From Brevibacillus panacihumi (GTDB lineage Bacteria; Bacillota; Bacilli; Brevibacillales; Brevibacillaceae): a DNA stretch of 64,000 nucleotides. The translations under genes were made by a program, and so were the position numbers. The stretch lies in the NCBI RefSeq assembly GCF_003710985.1, contig NZ_RHHT01000046.1, positions 62,001 to 126,000 of the forward strand. Direction: 5' to 3'. Of the stretch, positions 53,617 to 62,534 are shown in pieces. The first letter of the stretch is position 1. Every line of letters begins with the position of its first letter. The notes beneath the pieces are model-generated. The model was not told the DNA's origin, did not search any database, and saw nothing but the letters and a program-made list of their open reading frames with translations.

Positions 53617-53671
53617 TCTCCCATGCTTTGCCGACCATTCGCAGTTCCTTTTCGCTGACATAGGTTTTCAT
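53531..53671 (-). CDS. mciZ: Z-ring inhibitor MciZ
   Basis: A 46-residue minus-strand gene with GGAGGAG 7 bases before the ATG. The segment MVGKAWEIRAALRSW (about residues 12-26) closely matches the core of B. subtilis MciZ (LVGKAWEIRAKL...), a mother-cell peptide that binds FtsZ and blocks Z-ring formation during sporulation. In B. subtilis mciZ is also next to nudF. The 3' half runs antisense into the end of the DUF3866 gene by 86 bases. It is divergent from nudF. Confidence 0.85.
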   Translation of the reverse strand: MKTYVSEKELRMVGKAWEIRAALRSWSNKDLTLQAYLAKRSNPNRR

Positions 53672-53693
53672 CCTTGATCTCCTCCGATACAAT
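53665..53693 (+). promoter_or_regulatory. Candidate promoter of nudF
   Basis: TTTTCA (53665-53670) and TACAAT (53688-53693) are 17 bases apart, 80 bases before the nudF start. It overlaps the start of mciZ on the other strand. Confidence 0.4.
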
Positions 53694-53773
53694 AGTGTGG
53701 ACAGGCTTCATGCTTCCAGCCTATGGAGGTTTGTATACGAATAGAACCAGATTTGCAATCGAGGAGGATAAAC

Positions 53774-54337
53774 GTGAATCAACGACAAGAGAATCATCTC
53801 TATGAGAAAACCATTTCTACCCAGCCCATCTATGACGGCCGCATCATCAAGGTGCAGGTCGATGAAGTGTTGCTCCCGAACGGAAATACAGCCAAAAGGG
53901 AAATTGTCAAGCATCAGGGAGCAGTCGCAGTCATTCCTTTGACTGAGGATGGCAAAATGGTTGTGGTCCGCCAATTCCGCAAGCCATTGGAGAAAACGAT
54001 CGTAGAGATACCTGCTGGCAAATTGGAGCGGGGGGAAGATCCGCTTGCTTGCGCCAAGCGTGAACTGGAGGAAGAGACGGGGTATACTGCTCGCCATTAC
54101 GAAAAGCTGAGTTCCTTCTATACATCTCCCGGCTTTGCGGATGAACTGCTGCATGTCTACGTGGCCACAGGCTTGACCAAAGGAGAGAGCCGCCCAGACG
54201 AGGATGAATTTGTCGACATGATCGAGCTGACTCTGGATGAAGCCCATGAGCTTCATCGCACGGGAGAAATTTGTGATGCCAAGACTATCGTTGCGCTGTT
54301 CGCCTGGGAGAACCGATTGCTCCGTGCCCATGGATAA
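53774..54337 (+). CDS. nudF: ADP-ribose pyrophosphatase NudF
   Basis: A 187-residue Nudix hydrolase that cleaves ADP-ribose to AMP and ribose 5-phosphate. The Nudix box begins GKLERGEDPLACAKREL and ends in EEETGY (about residues 82-104). Other family features are GAVAVIPLTEDGKMVVVRQFR and YTSPGFADE. GTG 53774 has GAGGAGG 6 bases upstream. It overlaps the next gene by 8 bases. Confidence 0.92.
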   Translation: MNQRQENHLYEKTISTQPIYDGRIIKVQVDEVLLPNGNTAKREIVKHQGAVAVIPLTEDGKMVVVRQFRKPLEKTIVEIPAGKLERGEDPLACAKRELEEETGYTARHYEKLSSFYTSPGFADELLHVYVATGLTKGESRPDEDEFVDMIELTLDEAHELHRTGEICDAKTIVALFAWENRLLRAHG

Positions 54338-55520
54338 AGGAAAAAGTCCATGGAAGCCGTTTTTTTGTGACATGCATATCCACATCGGCGGAACCCGTTC
54401 CGGAAGACCGGTAAAAATCACGGCTTCCCGCTCCATGACGATCACGCGGATTTTGGAAGAAGCGTCGAATCGAAAAGGGATGGAGATGATCGGAGTCATT
54501 GACGCCCACTCCCCGGAGGTTCAAGAAGAGCTTCTCGATTTGATTTCCCAAGGCGAGGCGCAGGAGCTTGCTGCGGGGGGCATTGCTTTTCAGCAGACCG
54601 TATTGATCCTGGGCTGCGAGGTAGAGATCAAGGAGGAGGGGAGAGGGGAAGCGCATTTTCTCGTCTATCTGCCTACCCTTGCAGCGATGCAGGCTTTTAC
54701 CCGCTGGTTGAGCGCCCGTTGTAAAAATGTTCATCTCAGCTCCCAACGAATCCATGCCAGCATTCAAGATCTGCAGGAGATCGCCAGCGAGCTGGGCGGA
54801 ACGGTTGTTCCAGCGCATATTTTTACCCCGCATAAAGGGCTGTACGGCAGCTGCACCGATTCCATGCGCGAAGTGATGGATCCGGGGCTGGTCGAAGCAG
54901 TTGAGCTCGGGCTAAGCGCCAATACACGGATGGCCGACCAGATTTCGGAGCTGTGGGACAAAACATTTCTGACGAATTCGGATGCCCATTCGCTGGGCAA
55001 AATCGGCAGGGAGTATCAATCGATCCTGATGGCGGAACGCTCCTACACGGAATGGAGAAAAGCGCTCAAGCGGGAACAAGGCAGAGGCGTCCTGGTCAAC
55101 TACGGTCTCACTCCTCAGCTCGGGAAGTACCATCTGACCGCTTGCCAGGGCTGCCAAACGCTTTTGCCACCAGATTCCACGCTTCGCTGTCCGGTTTGTG
55201 GCTTCAAACGGGTGGTGCGGGGTGTGGCTGCCCGCATTGAGCAGTTGGCGGACAGGGAGCTGGGGCAGCATCCGTCCTTTCGCCCGCCATACGTAGAGCA
55301 GGTTCCATTGGAATTCATTCCGGGCGTGGGTCCCAAGCTTTTGCAAAAGCTTTACGCCTCCTTCGGCACACAGATGGACGTCCTGCATCGTGCATCGGAG
55401 GAGGATTTGGCGAATGTAGCAGGAGAAAAAATAGCCGCGCTGATCGTCCGGGCCCGGGAAGGCGCGCTGGCAGTTCAGGCAGGGGCAGCAGGAACATATG
55501 GCAGGATCGTGGACCGTTAG
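54330..55520 (+). CDS. yqxK: Endonuclease Q-like PHP-domain protein (YqxK)
   Basis: A 396-residue protein with an N-terminal PHP-type metal domain (FFCDMHIHIGGTRSG; DAHSPEVQEEL; VVPAHIFTPHKG; FLTNSDAHS), a zinc finger (CQGC and CPVCGF, about 295-320) and a C-terminal helix-hairpin-helix region (IPGVGPKLLQKLY, VAGEKIAALIV, about 350-385). This order is that of archaeal and Bacillus endonuclease Q, which nicks DNA 5' of deaminated bases. The start at ATG 54330 overlaps the nudF stop. Known as yqxK beside nudF in B. subtilis. Confidence 0.82.
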   Translation: MDKGKSPWKPFFCDMHIHIGGTRSGRPVKITASRSMTITRILEEASNRKGMEMIGVIDAHSPEVQEELLDLISQGEAQELAAGGIAFQQTVLILGCEVEIKEEGRGEAHFLVYLPTLAAMQAFTRWLSARCKNVHLSSQRIHASIQDLQEIASELGGTVVPAHIFTPHKGLYGSCTDSMREVMDPGLVEAVELGLSANTRMADQISELWDKTFLTNSDAHSLGKIGREYQSILMAERSYTEWRKALKREQGRGVLVNYGLTPQLGKYHLTACQGCQTLLPPDSTLRCPVCGFKRVVRGVAARIEQLADRELGQHPSFRPPYVEQVPLEFIPGVGPKLLQKLYASFGTQMDVLHRASEEDLANVAGEKIAALIVRAREGALAVQAGAAGTYGRIVDR

Positions 55521-55524
55521 TGGC

Positions 55525-55551
55525 ATAGGGGGAGACTCGTCCGCATAAGTT
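55525..55551 (+). promoter_or_regulatory. Candidate sigma-E promoter of spoIIM
   Basis: ATA (55525-55527) and CATAAGTT (55544-55551) are 16 bases apart, close to the sigma-E pattern ATA-N16-CATACANT. spoIIM is sigma-E dependent in B. subtilis. The transcript would start about 28 bases before the TTG start. Confidence 0.45.
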
Positions 55552-55585
55552 GTACAGTAATCAGCGAAGCGGGAGGGGACCCAAC

Positions 55586-56212
55586 TTGCGTACACGTATC
55601 GGACAAACCATCCAAAGCTATGCCAAGGAGCATCAATCGCTCTATTGGTTCACGATAGTCCTGTTTACCATGGGGATTATTTTCGGAGCTGTGCTCGTGC
55701 AATCATTGCCTCTTTCGCAAAAGCAGGAGCTGCTTGGTTTTCTGCAGTATTTTTTTCATCATCTGGGTCAGCAGGGCATACCCGCATCACGGCCGCATTT
55801 TCAGGAGTCCTTTGGCCATTACGCCAAGACAGTCGGGATCATGTGGGTATTGGGCCTTTCCATTATTGGCCTGCCGATGATCCTTCTGATTTTGTTTTTA
55901 AAAGGGGTCGTCGTCGGATTCACCGTCGGCTTCCTCGTCAGCCAGATGCAGTGGGAAGGACTCAGATTTGCCATGATGGGGGTATTGCCGCAAAATCTGC
56001 TGGTCGTCCCGGCATTGCTTATCGTAGGAGTCAGCGGAATCTCCTTCTCCCTGCGTCTGATCAAGACGAGGCTGGTCAGCAAGCGAGACGGCATTATGCC
56101 GCATTTTGTTGGCTACACGGTGCTGGTGATTTCCATGCTTGCTGTGTTGATGCTCGCTTCCTTGTTTGAGACGTTTGTCTCGCCCCGGCTGATGCAGCTT
56201 GTCCTCAATTAA
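55586..56212 (+). CDS. spoIIM: Stage II sporulation protein SpoIIM
   Basis: A 208-residue membrane protein of the mother-cell engulfment complex that recruits SpoIID and SpoIIP. About five helices (about 23-45, 88-115, 122-145, 150-170, 185-205) and the core ILFLKGVVVGFTVGFLV and GVLPQNLLVVPALLI are typical of SpoIIM. The start is TTG 55586 with GGGAGGGGA 6 bases upstream. Confidence 0.92.
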   Translation: MRTRIGQTIQSYAKEHQSLYWFTIVLFTMGIIFGAVLVQSLPLSQKQELLGFLQYFFHHLGQQGIPASRPHFQESFGHYAKTVGIMWVLGLSIIGLPMILLILFLKGVVVGFTVGFLVSQMQWEGLRFAMMGVLPQNLLVVPALLIVGVSGISFSLRLIKTRLVSKRDGIMPHFVGYTVLVISMLAVLMLASLFETFVSPRLMQLVLN

Positions 56213-56224
56213 GAATGATTATCA
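56210..56224 (+). promoter_or_regulatory. Fur-box-like sequence upstream of fur
   Basis: The bases TAAGAATGATTATCA match the 7-1-7 Fur box TGATAATNATTATCA at 12 of 14 specified positions. It lies 17 bases upstream of the fur -35 box, so fur may be autoregulated. Confidence 0.5.
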
Positions 56225-56241
56225 GGTAAGAACTTATGTAT

Positions 56242-56271
56242 TTGACTTACTCTATACCCCTCTACTATAAT
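56242..56271 (+). promoter_or_regulatory. Sigma-A promoter of fur
   Basis: TTGACT (56242-56247) and perfect TATAAT (56266-56271) are 18 bases apart, 36 bases before the start codon. Confidence 0.8.
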
Positions 56272-56306
56272 AGGAGCAGGTTTCAAGCGAGCGGGGAGGG
56301 GCACTA

Positions 56307-56771
56307 ATGTTGGAAGAAAAGTTAGAAAAAATAAAGCAACAACTTCATGCACAAAACTACAAGTTGACGCCACAACGTGAAGCCACTGTTCGCGTTTTGT
56401 TAGAAAATGAAGAAGACCATCTCAGCGCTGAGGATGTTTATCTGCTGGTCAAGGATAAAGCGCCTGAAATCGGGCTGGCCACCGTTTATCGGACCCTGGA
56501 GCTTTTGAGCGAGTTGAAAATCCTTCACAAAATGAATTTCGGAGACGGCGTATCTCGCTACGATTTGCGCGATGACAATGCCGCATACCATCACCATCAC
56601 TTGATCTGCCTTCATTGCGGAACGGTGGACGAAATTTTTGAAGACCTGCTCGTCTCCGCGGAAGAAAAAGTCAAGAATGTTTACAACTTTTACATTACCG
56701 ATCACCGCTTGACTTTCTACGGGATCTGCAGCCGTTGCATTGATAAAGTAAATGTGGAAGATTTCAAATAA
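56307..56771 (+). CDS. fur: Ferric uptake regulator family protein Fur
   Basis: A 154-residue metal-dependent repressor. The winged HTH lies at about 15-85 (LTPQREATVRVLLE, GLATVYRTLELL); the metal-binding part has HHHHLICLHCG (about 95-105) with the structural-zinc Cys and a second pair in GICSRCID near the C-terminus. Position next to spoIIM-yqzK-xerD is that of true Fur in B. subtilis rather than PerR or Zur. ATG 56307 follows GGGGAGGGG. A terminator follows. Confidence 0.92.
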   Translation: MLEEKLEKIKQQLHAQNYKLTPQREATVRVLLENEEDHLSAEDVYLLVKDKAPEIGLATVYRTLELLSELKILHKMNFGDGVSRYDLRDDNAAYHHHHLICLHCGTVDEIFEDLLVSAEEKVKNVYNFYITDHRLTFYGICSRCIDKVNVEDFK

Positions 56772-56774
56772 GGT

Positions 56775-56805
56775 AACTTCTCTTTGTCGGAGAAGTTTTT
56801 TCTTT
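56775..56805 (+). terminator. Terminator after fur
   Basis: AACTTCTC (56775-56782) pairs with GAGAAGTT (56790-56797), followed by TTTTCTTTTTT. Confidence 0.8.
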
Positions 56806-56949
56806 TTTGGTTATGGGGTATGCATGCCTGTGGCAACCTAAAACAGAATGTGGAATTTCTGCAAGTCTGGCTTAACGAGATCAACCCTGTCATGGGTGAT
56901 GGGACAAGAGCATATAGTGGAAGGAAACGCGCGGAGAGGAGATGCCCGG

Positions 56950-57189
56950 ATGCGAATGTCGTACCGTCGCCTCATGGAGGTACTTCGTTTCCTGCTTCTG
57001 TTTGTCACTTGCACGCTTTTGTCGTATGGTATTATTAGCTTTTTATCCCATGCCTTTCTTCCGTCCAATCCCTATCATGAACCGGACGGAGAAGCCGTCA
57101 AAGTGGTCAAACTGATTCATTCGTCCGAACCGCAGGACTGGGAGGGCTATCTGGCCAGGCTTCAGCTTTTTTATGTTACGGGTGAATAA
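56950..57189 (+). CDS. yqzK: DUF4227 family membrane protein YqzK
   Basis: A 79-residue protein with one membrane helix (about 10-32, VLRFLLLFVTCTLLSYGIISF) and a C-terminal region with EPDGEAVKVVKL and RLQLFYVTGE, as in YqzK between fur and xerD in B. subtilis. The function is unknown. GGAGAGGAG lies 6 bases before ATG 56950; the frame upstream of this is not coding-like. Confidence 0.8.
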   Translation: MRMSYRRLMEVLRFLLLFVTCTLLSYGIISFLSHAFLPSNPYHEPDGEAVKVVKLIHSSEPQDWEGYLARLQLFYVTGE

Positions 57190-57276
57190 GTGCATATTTT
57201 TCGGAGGAAAAGGAGGATTTTTTTTATCCACGTGGAATGCAATACGAGATACTTAACATCCGAAGGGGACGGCTTC

Positions 57277-58164
57277 ATGGACAGTCTGATCGATCAATTT
57301 ATCCATTTCCTGGCTGTAGAGAAGGGGCTTTCTCCCAACACCTTGGAATCATACCAGCGGGATATGGTGGCCTATACCTCCTATTTACAGGAACAAGGCG
57401 TGGTGCGAATCGAGGATTCAGCGCGAACGCATATTCTCGGATATTTGCTGCTCCTGCGGGAAAAGGGGCGCGCTACTGCGACCTTGTCGCGGAATATGGC
57501 TTCGATTCGCGCCTTTTATCAATTCCTCGTACGGGACAAGTACCTGGACATGGATCCATCCATTCATCTGGAGACCCCAAAAATCGAGAAGCGCCTTCCG
57601 AAAGTTCTCTCGATCGAAGAAGTGGAGCGTTTGCTGGATAGTCCGCCGGTCAATCATCCGGCAGGTCTTCGCGACAAAGCGATGCTGGAGCTGTTGTACG
57701 CGACCGGAATCCGCGTCTCTGAACTGGTCAGCCTGGATGTTGCAGATGTCAATCTGGAGATGGGCTTTGTCAAATGCATGGGGAAAGGCTCCAAAGAGAG
57801 AATAATACCGCTCGGATCGGTAGCGATTCAGATGGTCCGCCACTACATGTTGGCTGGACGGCCCAAACTGATCAAAGGCAAGGATGAGACCGGACTGTTT
57901 CTCAACCATCTGGGCAAGCAGATTACGCGGCAGGGCTTTTGGAAGATCATCAAGCGGTACGCTTTGAAGGCGAATATTCGCACGGAGATCACGCCGCATA
58001 CTCTCCGCCATTCCTTTGCTACCCACTTGCTGGAGAATGGTGCCGATTTGCGGTCGGTTCAAGAAATGCTCGGTCATGCGGATATATCGACAACCCAGAT
58101 CTATACCCATGTAACCCGCACCCGGATCAAGGATATCTATGCCAAAACGCATCCACGGGCGTAA
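57277..58164 (+). CDS. xerD: Site-specific tyrosine recombinase XerD
   Basis: A 295-residue recombinase that resolves chromosome dimers at dif with XerC. The N-terminal core-binding domain ([21 protein letters not shown]) is followed by the catalytic domain with Arg in [15 protein letters not shown], Lys in [38 protein letters not shown] and the nucleophilic Tyr in that last motif. ATG 57277 has AAGGGGAC upstream. Location after yqzK and before deoB is as in B. subtilis (ripX). It is not associated with a mobile element. Confidence 0.93.
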   Translation: MDSLIDQFIHFLAVEKGLSPNTLESYQRDMVAYTSYLQEQGVVRIEDSARTHILGYLLLLREKGRATATLSRNMASIRAFYQFLVRDKYLDMDPSIHLETPKIEKRLPKVLSIEEVERLLDSPPVNHPAGLRDKAMLELLYATGIRVSELVSLDVADVNLEMGFVKCMGKGSKERIIPLGSVAIQMVRHYMLAGRPKLIKGKDETGLFLNHLGKQITRQGFWKIIKRYALKANIRTEITPHTLRHSFATHLLENGADLRSVQEMLGHADISTTQIYTHVTRTRIKDIYAKTHPRA

Positions 58165-58286
58165 AAACATCATCTGAATTCCTTTACTCCGTCGCATTCC
58201 GGACGGAGCCAACTTTTACACAGCAGGTCAGACGTCTGACAACCTTCGCGGGCAGACAATCCTTTTTCGACTAGGAGGCGTTACAA

Positions 58287-59459
58287 TTGCGTTTTTCTCG
58301 CGTGTTTTTAATTGTGATGGACAGTGTGGGAATCGGCGAACTGCCGGATGCACCGCGATTTCGGGATGAAGGCGCCCATACGCTCGGACATATTGCCGAG
58401 CGAGTGCCGGGCTTTCGGATGCCCAATCTGGAAAAATTGGGCTTGGCGAATATCGCGCCTTTGCACAACATGCCTGCAGTAGCCAATCCGCAGGCGCATT
58501 ACGGTAAAATGCAGGAAATCTCGATGGGCAAGGATACGACGACAGGGCATTGGGAAATCATGGGGCTGCATGTAGCGGTGCCTTTCAATACGTATCCGGA
58601 CGGGTTTCCAAAAGAGCTGATCGCGGAGTTTGAGGAGCGAATCGGACGCAAGGTACTTGGCAACAAAGTGGCCTCCGGGACCGACATTCTGGACGAACTG
58701 GGCGAAGAACACATGAAGACCGGCAACATCATCGTCTATACCTCTGCGGACAGCGTATTTCAGATCGCTGCTCACGAGGAGGTTATTCCGTTAGAGGAGC
58801 TGTACCGGATTTGCGAGGTAGCCCGAGAATTGACGCTGCGCGACGAGTATGCCGTCACACGGGTTATCGCCAGACCGTTTGTCGGGAAGCCGGGCAGCTT
58901 CACCCGTACCTCCAACCGTCATGACTACTCGGTCAAGCCATTTGCCCCAACCGTGATGAACCGACTGCAAGATGCAGGCCTCGCTTCCATCGCAATCGGC
59001 AAAATCAGCGACATCTACGCAGATGAGGGAGTTACCCGAGCCATCCGCACGAAGGACAACATGGATGGGGTCGATCAAATGCTGGCGACCATGAAAGAGG
59101 AATTCACCGGTCTGAGCTTTGTAAACCTCGTCGACTTCGATGCAAAATACGGTCATCGCCGCGATCCGCAGGGCTACGGACAGGCGCTGATGGAATTCGA
59201 TGCCCGCGTACCCGAGCTTTTGTCTGCCTTGCAGGAGAATGACCTGTTGATCATTACGGCGGATCACGGGAATGATCCGACCCACCATGGAACGGACCAC
59301 ACCCGCGAGTATGTGCCGCTTCTCGTCTACCACAAGCAGATGGATGCGGGGAGCGACCTGGGCATCCGGCAAACTTTCGCGGATGTCGGCGCGACGATCG
59401 CGGACAACTTCGACGTGGAGGCTCCTGCCATCGGGGAAAGCTTTCTGAAAAAGATCTAG
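58287..59459 (+). CDS. deoB: Phosphopentomutase
   Basis: A 390-residue alkaline-phosphatase superfamily enzyme that converts (deoxy)ribose 1-phosphate to 5-phosphate. [18 protein letters not shown] carries the first metal Asp; [13 protein letters not shown] holds the nucleophilic Thr (about residue 84); [22 protein letters not shown] near 325 holds metal ligands. The start is TTG 58287 with AGGAGG 8 bases upstream. It starts the nucleoside salvage group deoB-pupG-pdp. Confidence 0.94.
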   Translation: MRFSRVFLIVMDSVGIGELPDAPRFRDEGAHTLGHIAERVPGFRMPNLEKLGLANIAPLHNMPAVANPQAHYGKMQEISMGKDTTTGHWEIMGLHVAVPFNTYPDGFPKELIAEFEERIGRKVLGNKVASGTDILDELGEEHMKTGNIIVYTSADSVFQIAAHEEVIPLEELYRICEVARELTLRDEYAVTRVIARPFVGKPGSFTRTSNRHDYSVKPFAPTVMNRLQDAGLASIAIGKISDIYADEGVTRAIRTKDNMDGVDQMLATMKEEFTGLSFVNLVDFDAKYGHRRDPQGYGQALMEFDARVPELLSALQENDLLIITADHGNDPTHHGTDHTREYVPLLVYHKQMDAGSDLGIRQTFADVGATIADNFDVEAPAIGESFLKKI

Positions 59460-59501
59460 ATTGTATGTTTGTCCAGACATAAAAAAAGAGGAGTGTTTCA
59501 C

Positions 59502-60311
59502 TTGGCAAATGTTCAGGATGCAGTTGCGTATATTCAACCGAAAGTAACGGAAAAGCCAACGATTGGCTTGGTGTTGGGCTCTGGCCTGGGAGTATTGGCA
59601 GATGAAATCGAAAATCCGGTAGTCATTCCCTACGATGAGATTCCTGGTTTCACCAAGTCGACTGTCGCCGGCCACAAAGGACAACTGGTGATTGGGAAGC
59701 TGCAAGGCAAGCAGGTCGTTGCCATGCAAGGACGTTTCCACTTTTACGAAGGCCATGATTTGGATGCGGTTGTATTTCCGATCCGCGTCATGAAGTTTTT
59801 GGGTGTCGAGACGATGGTCATCACCAACGCGGCTGGCGGCATCAACGAAAGCTACGGCGAAGGCAATCTGATGCTGATTGCCGACCACATCAACCTGACT
59901 GCGCGCAATCCGTTGATCGGACCAAATGATGAGACGATGGGAACTCGTTTTCCCGACATGTCTGAAGCCTATTCCAAAGAGCTGCGGCAGCTTGCGAAGA
60001 GCGTGGCCGCCGAGCTGGGCATCAATCTCCAAGAGGGTGTTTACGTAGGTCTCCTGGGACCAAGCTATGAGACACCTGCGGAAATTCGCATGCTGCGCAT
60101 CTTGGGAGCAGATGCAGTCGGAATGTCGACCGTTCCGGAAGTGATCGTCGCCCGCCACATGAATGTAAAGGTGCTGGGGATCTCCTGCATCAGCAATATG
60201 GCAGCAGGGATTCTGGAGCAGCCGCTCTCCCATGAAGAGGTCATGGCGACAACAGAGCGCGTGAAGGCGCAGTTCCTGTCACTCGTGCAAGGAGTCATTG
60301 CGAAGCTGTAA
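59502..60311 (+). CDS. pupG: Purine nucleoside phosphorylase
   Basis: A 269-residue trimeric-type (class II) enzyme that splits purine nucleosides into base and (deoxy)ribose 1-phosphate, feeding DeoB. GLVLGSGLGVLADEIE binds phosphate; GRFHFYEGHD, ITNAAGGIN and GPSYETPAEIRML are typical. TTG 59502 has AGAGGAG 8 bases upstream, preferred over the frame start at 59469, which lies before the ribosome site. Confidence 0.93.
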   Translation: MANVQDAVAYIQPKVTEKPTIGLVLGSGLGVLADEIENPVVIPYDEIPGFTKSTVAGHKGQLVIGKLQGKQVVAMQGRFHFYEGHDLDAVVFPIRVMKFLGVETMVITNAAGGINESYGEGNLMLIADHINLTARNPLIGPNDETMGTRFPDMSEAYSKELRQLAKSVAAELGINLQEGVYVGLLGPSYETPAEIRMLRILGADAVGMSTVPEVIVARHMNVKVLGISCISNMAAGILEQPLSHEEVMATTERVKAQFLSLVQGVIAKL

Positions 60312-60333
60312 GGAAGAGCGGAGGGATATACCC

Positions 60334-61638
60334 ATGCGTATGGTGGATATCATTGCCAAGAAAAGGGACGGCGGGGAACTGTCGACAGAAGAGATTCGTT
60401 TCCTTGTCACGGGATACACGGAAGGAAGCATTCCTGATTATCAGATGTCCGCTTGGGCGATGGCGGTCCTGTTTCGCGGCATGACAGCTCGGGAGACGGG
60501 AGATTTGACGTTGGCGATGGCAGGCTCCGGGGAGCAGCTTGATCTGAGCTCGCTTCCCGGGGTGAAGGTTGACAAGCACAGCACGGGCGGAGTAGGGGAC
60601 AAGATTACCTTGGTCGTCGCCCCGCTGGTCGCTGCCGCAGGGATTCCGGTCGCCAAGATGTCTGGCAGAGGTCTGGGCTATTCAGGCGGGACAATCGACA
60701 AGCTGGAATCCTTCACGGGTTATCAGGTGGAACGCTCACGCGAGCAATTTTTGCAGCAGGTTCGCGATATCGGCGTCTCGGTCATCGGTCAATCCGGCAA
60801 TCTCACGCCTGCTGACAAGAAGCTCTACGCCCTGCGCGACGTCACGGCGACAGTAGAAGCGGTGCCGTTGATCGCGAGCTCCATCATGTCCAAAAAAATT
60901 GCGGCAGGAGCAGATGCGATTTTGCTCGACGTCAAAGTGGGCAAAGGAGCCTTCATGAAGAGCCTAGAGCAGGCCGAGACACTCGCCCGTGCGATGGTGG
61001 AGATCGGCAGCCAGGTAGGACGCAAAACGGTGGCGGTCATCAGCGATATGAACCAGCCGCTTGGCTTCGCTGTAGGCAATGCCCTGGAGGTCAAGGAAGC
61101 GATTGCAACCCTGGCCGGAAAAGGTCCTGAAGATCTGACAGAACTGGCTCTTGCGATCGGCTCGCGTATGCTCGTCCTCGGTGGACTCGTCTCCTCTGTG
61201 GATGAAGGACGCGAGAAGCTCGCGGAGATTATGGCTTCCGGCAAGGCCGTTGACAAACTGGCAGAGATGGTAGAAGCGCAAGGTGGAGTGAAAGACGAGG
61301 TATACAGCCCGGAAAAGCTTCCGCAGGCGCAGATTTTGCATGCCATCCTAGCCAAAGAGGACGGTTATGTCAACGAGATTGATGCAGAGGCGATCGGCCA
61401 TGCTTCCGTCGTGCTTGGCGCAGGCAGACAGACAAAAGACATGCCGATTGATCTGGCTGTAGGGATTGTGCTGCACAAAAAACGCGGGGATCAGGTGTCG
61501 GCAGGAGAGCCTTTGGCTACGATTCACGCCAATCAGGAGACGCTGTTGGGAAGCGCCTTGGAAGCCATGCAAGATGCCTTTCTGATCGCGCAGCAGCCTC
61601 CCGCAGAACAAGCGTTGATCTATAAAATTGTGGAATAA
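60334..61638 (+). CDS. pdp: Pyrimidine-nucleoside phosphorylase
   Basis: A 434-residue enzyme of the thymidine/pyrimidine phosphorylase family. MVDIIAKKRDGGELS, the phosphate loop KVDKHSTGGVGDK (about residues 81-93), MSGRGLGYSGGTIDKLES and VIGQSGNLTPADKKLYALRD are diagnostic. It provides (deoxy)ribose 1-phosphate to DeoB. GGAGGG lies 8 bases before ATG 60334. In B. subtilis pdp lies elsewhere with dra-nupC, so its place after pupG is a difference. Confidence 0.92.
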   Translation: MRMVDIIAKKRDGGELSTEEIRFLVTGYTEGSIPDYQMSAWAMAVLFRGMTARETGDLTLAMAGSGEQLDLSSLPGVKVDKHSTGGVGDKITLVVAPLVAAAGIPVAKMSGRGLGYSGGTIDKLESFTGYQVERSREQFLQQVRDIGVSVIGQSGNLTPADKKLYALRDVTATVEAVPLIASSIMSKKIAAGADAILLDVKVGKGAFMKSLEQAETLARAMVEIGSQVGRKTVAVISDMNQPLGFAVGNALEVKEAIATLAGKGPEDLTELALAIGSRMLVLGGLVSSVDEGREKLAEIMASGKAVDKLAEMVEAQGGVKDEVYSPEKLPQAQILHAILAKEDGYVNEIDAEAIGHASVVLGAGRQTKDMPIDLAVGIVLHKKRGDQVSAGEPLATIHANQETLLGSALEAMQDAFLIAQQPPAEQALIYKIVE

Positions 61639-61952
61639 TCCACGGATGTTTCCAAATAAAAGAGGGGATTTCTTCGAAAACCCCTCTCATTTGGCATCTG
61701 TTGTAAGTATTTTTTTCGAAAAAAATATATTGATCAAAATCAGTTTTTCATATTCAATAGAAGTATACTTTGGAGCAGTTTTGTAAAATTTTTTTTATTG
61801 TTAGGATGCTCTTTATAATATTTTATTATTCTACTTGTCAAATTTCGTTGACACCGCTATCATTTCCGATTACTTTTATTGTAACAAACGAATATGAAAG
61901 TTTTTTTCGAATTTCGTAAAAAAAGGATGGAGGTTCTTAAAAATTCGTATCT
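61639..61952 (+). other. A/T-rich 314-bp region before the Lrp gene
   Basis: It starts with a hairpin (CCAAAT/ATTTGG and AGAGGGG/CCCCTCT, 61652-61694) that probably ends the pdp transcript although no T run follows at once, then becomes very A/T rich (61700-61950, with runs of T and A). Two overlapping sigma-A promoters lie at 61835-61876. No gene was found. Confidence 0.55.
61835..61876 (+). promoter_or_regulatory. Overlapping sigma-A promoters of the Lrp gene
   Basis: TTGTCA (61835-61840) with TATCAT (61858-61863), 17-base spacer, matches 5/6 and 5/6. A second candidate is TTGACA (61848-61853) with TACTTT (61871-61876), also 17 bases apart. Confidence 0.6.
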
Positions 61953-62423
61953 ATGAAAAAGCTGGACCATGTTGACAAGCAGATCCTGCAGATCCTCCAG
62001 GAAGATGGCCGCATTCCTTACACTGAAATTGCCCATCAGCTTGGGGTAAGTGAAGGTACGATACGAGCCAGAATCACCCGCCTATTGCAAGACGGCGTAT
62101 TTCAATTCATTATTCATCCAGACCCCGAAAAGTTAGGCTTACACGTGCAGGCAATCATCGGGTTGACCACGAGGCTTGGATCGCAGATAAAAGTTGCAGA
62201 AGAGTTGAGCAAATTTTCTGCCGTCCGGTTTGTGGGCTCTTTTAGCGGTAAGCACGACTTGATCATCCAAGCGTGTTTCCATAGCAATGATGAGCTTATC
62301 ACGTTCGTCAATGAGCGACTCTCTCAAATTGAAGGAATTGTGTCTGCTGATGTTTCACTCGAACTCAAGCAGTACAAGGATTCCTTCTCTTTCGTTCAGG
62401 ATGACGATGTGACATTGCAATGA
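61953..62423 (+). CDS. Lrp/AsnC family transcriptional regulator
   Basis: A 156-residue regulator with an N-terminal HTH (about 1-50, LDHVDKQILQILQEDGRIPY, QLGVSEGTIRARITRLL) and a C-terminal RAM domain (about 65-140, VQAIIGLTTRLGSQIKVAEEL, FSGKHDLIIQACFHSNDEL). Members sense amino acids. The A/T-rich upstream region is typical of autoregulated Lrp genes, but this is inference. GGATGGAGG lies about 15 bases upstream of the ATG. It precedes a peptide-binding lipoprotein gene, a possible target. Confidence 0.88.
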   Translation: MKKLDHVDKQILQILQEDGRIPYTEIAHQLGVSEGTIRARITRLLQDGVFQFIIHPDPEKLGLHVQAIIGLTTRLGSQIKVAEELSKFSAVRFVGSFSGKHDLIIQACFHSNDELITFVNERLSQIEGIVSADVSLELKQYKDSFSFVQDDDVTLQ

Positions 62424-62534
62424 AAGGGGTTGATGCCTCCAGGCTGAAGTCACGCTTGTTTCGCGTATTGTTCTTTTTTTCGTTCGCTGTTTTCTGAAAA
62501 GAGACAAATAAAGAAAAACGTACTGGGGGTAATT

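Noticed and set aside
57277-58164. xerD as a phage or transposon integrase
   Set aside because: It is in the conserved fur-yqzK-xerD-deoB order with no flanking repeats or mobile genes.
58791-60233. Minus-strand open frame of 480 codons over deoB and pupG
   Set aside because: It crosses two well-supported plus-strand genes, and its composition is that of a mirror frame.
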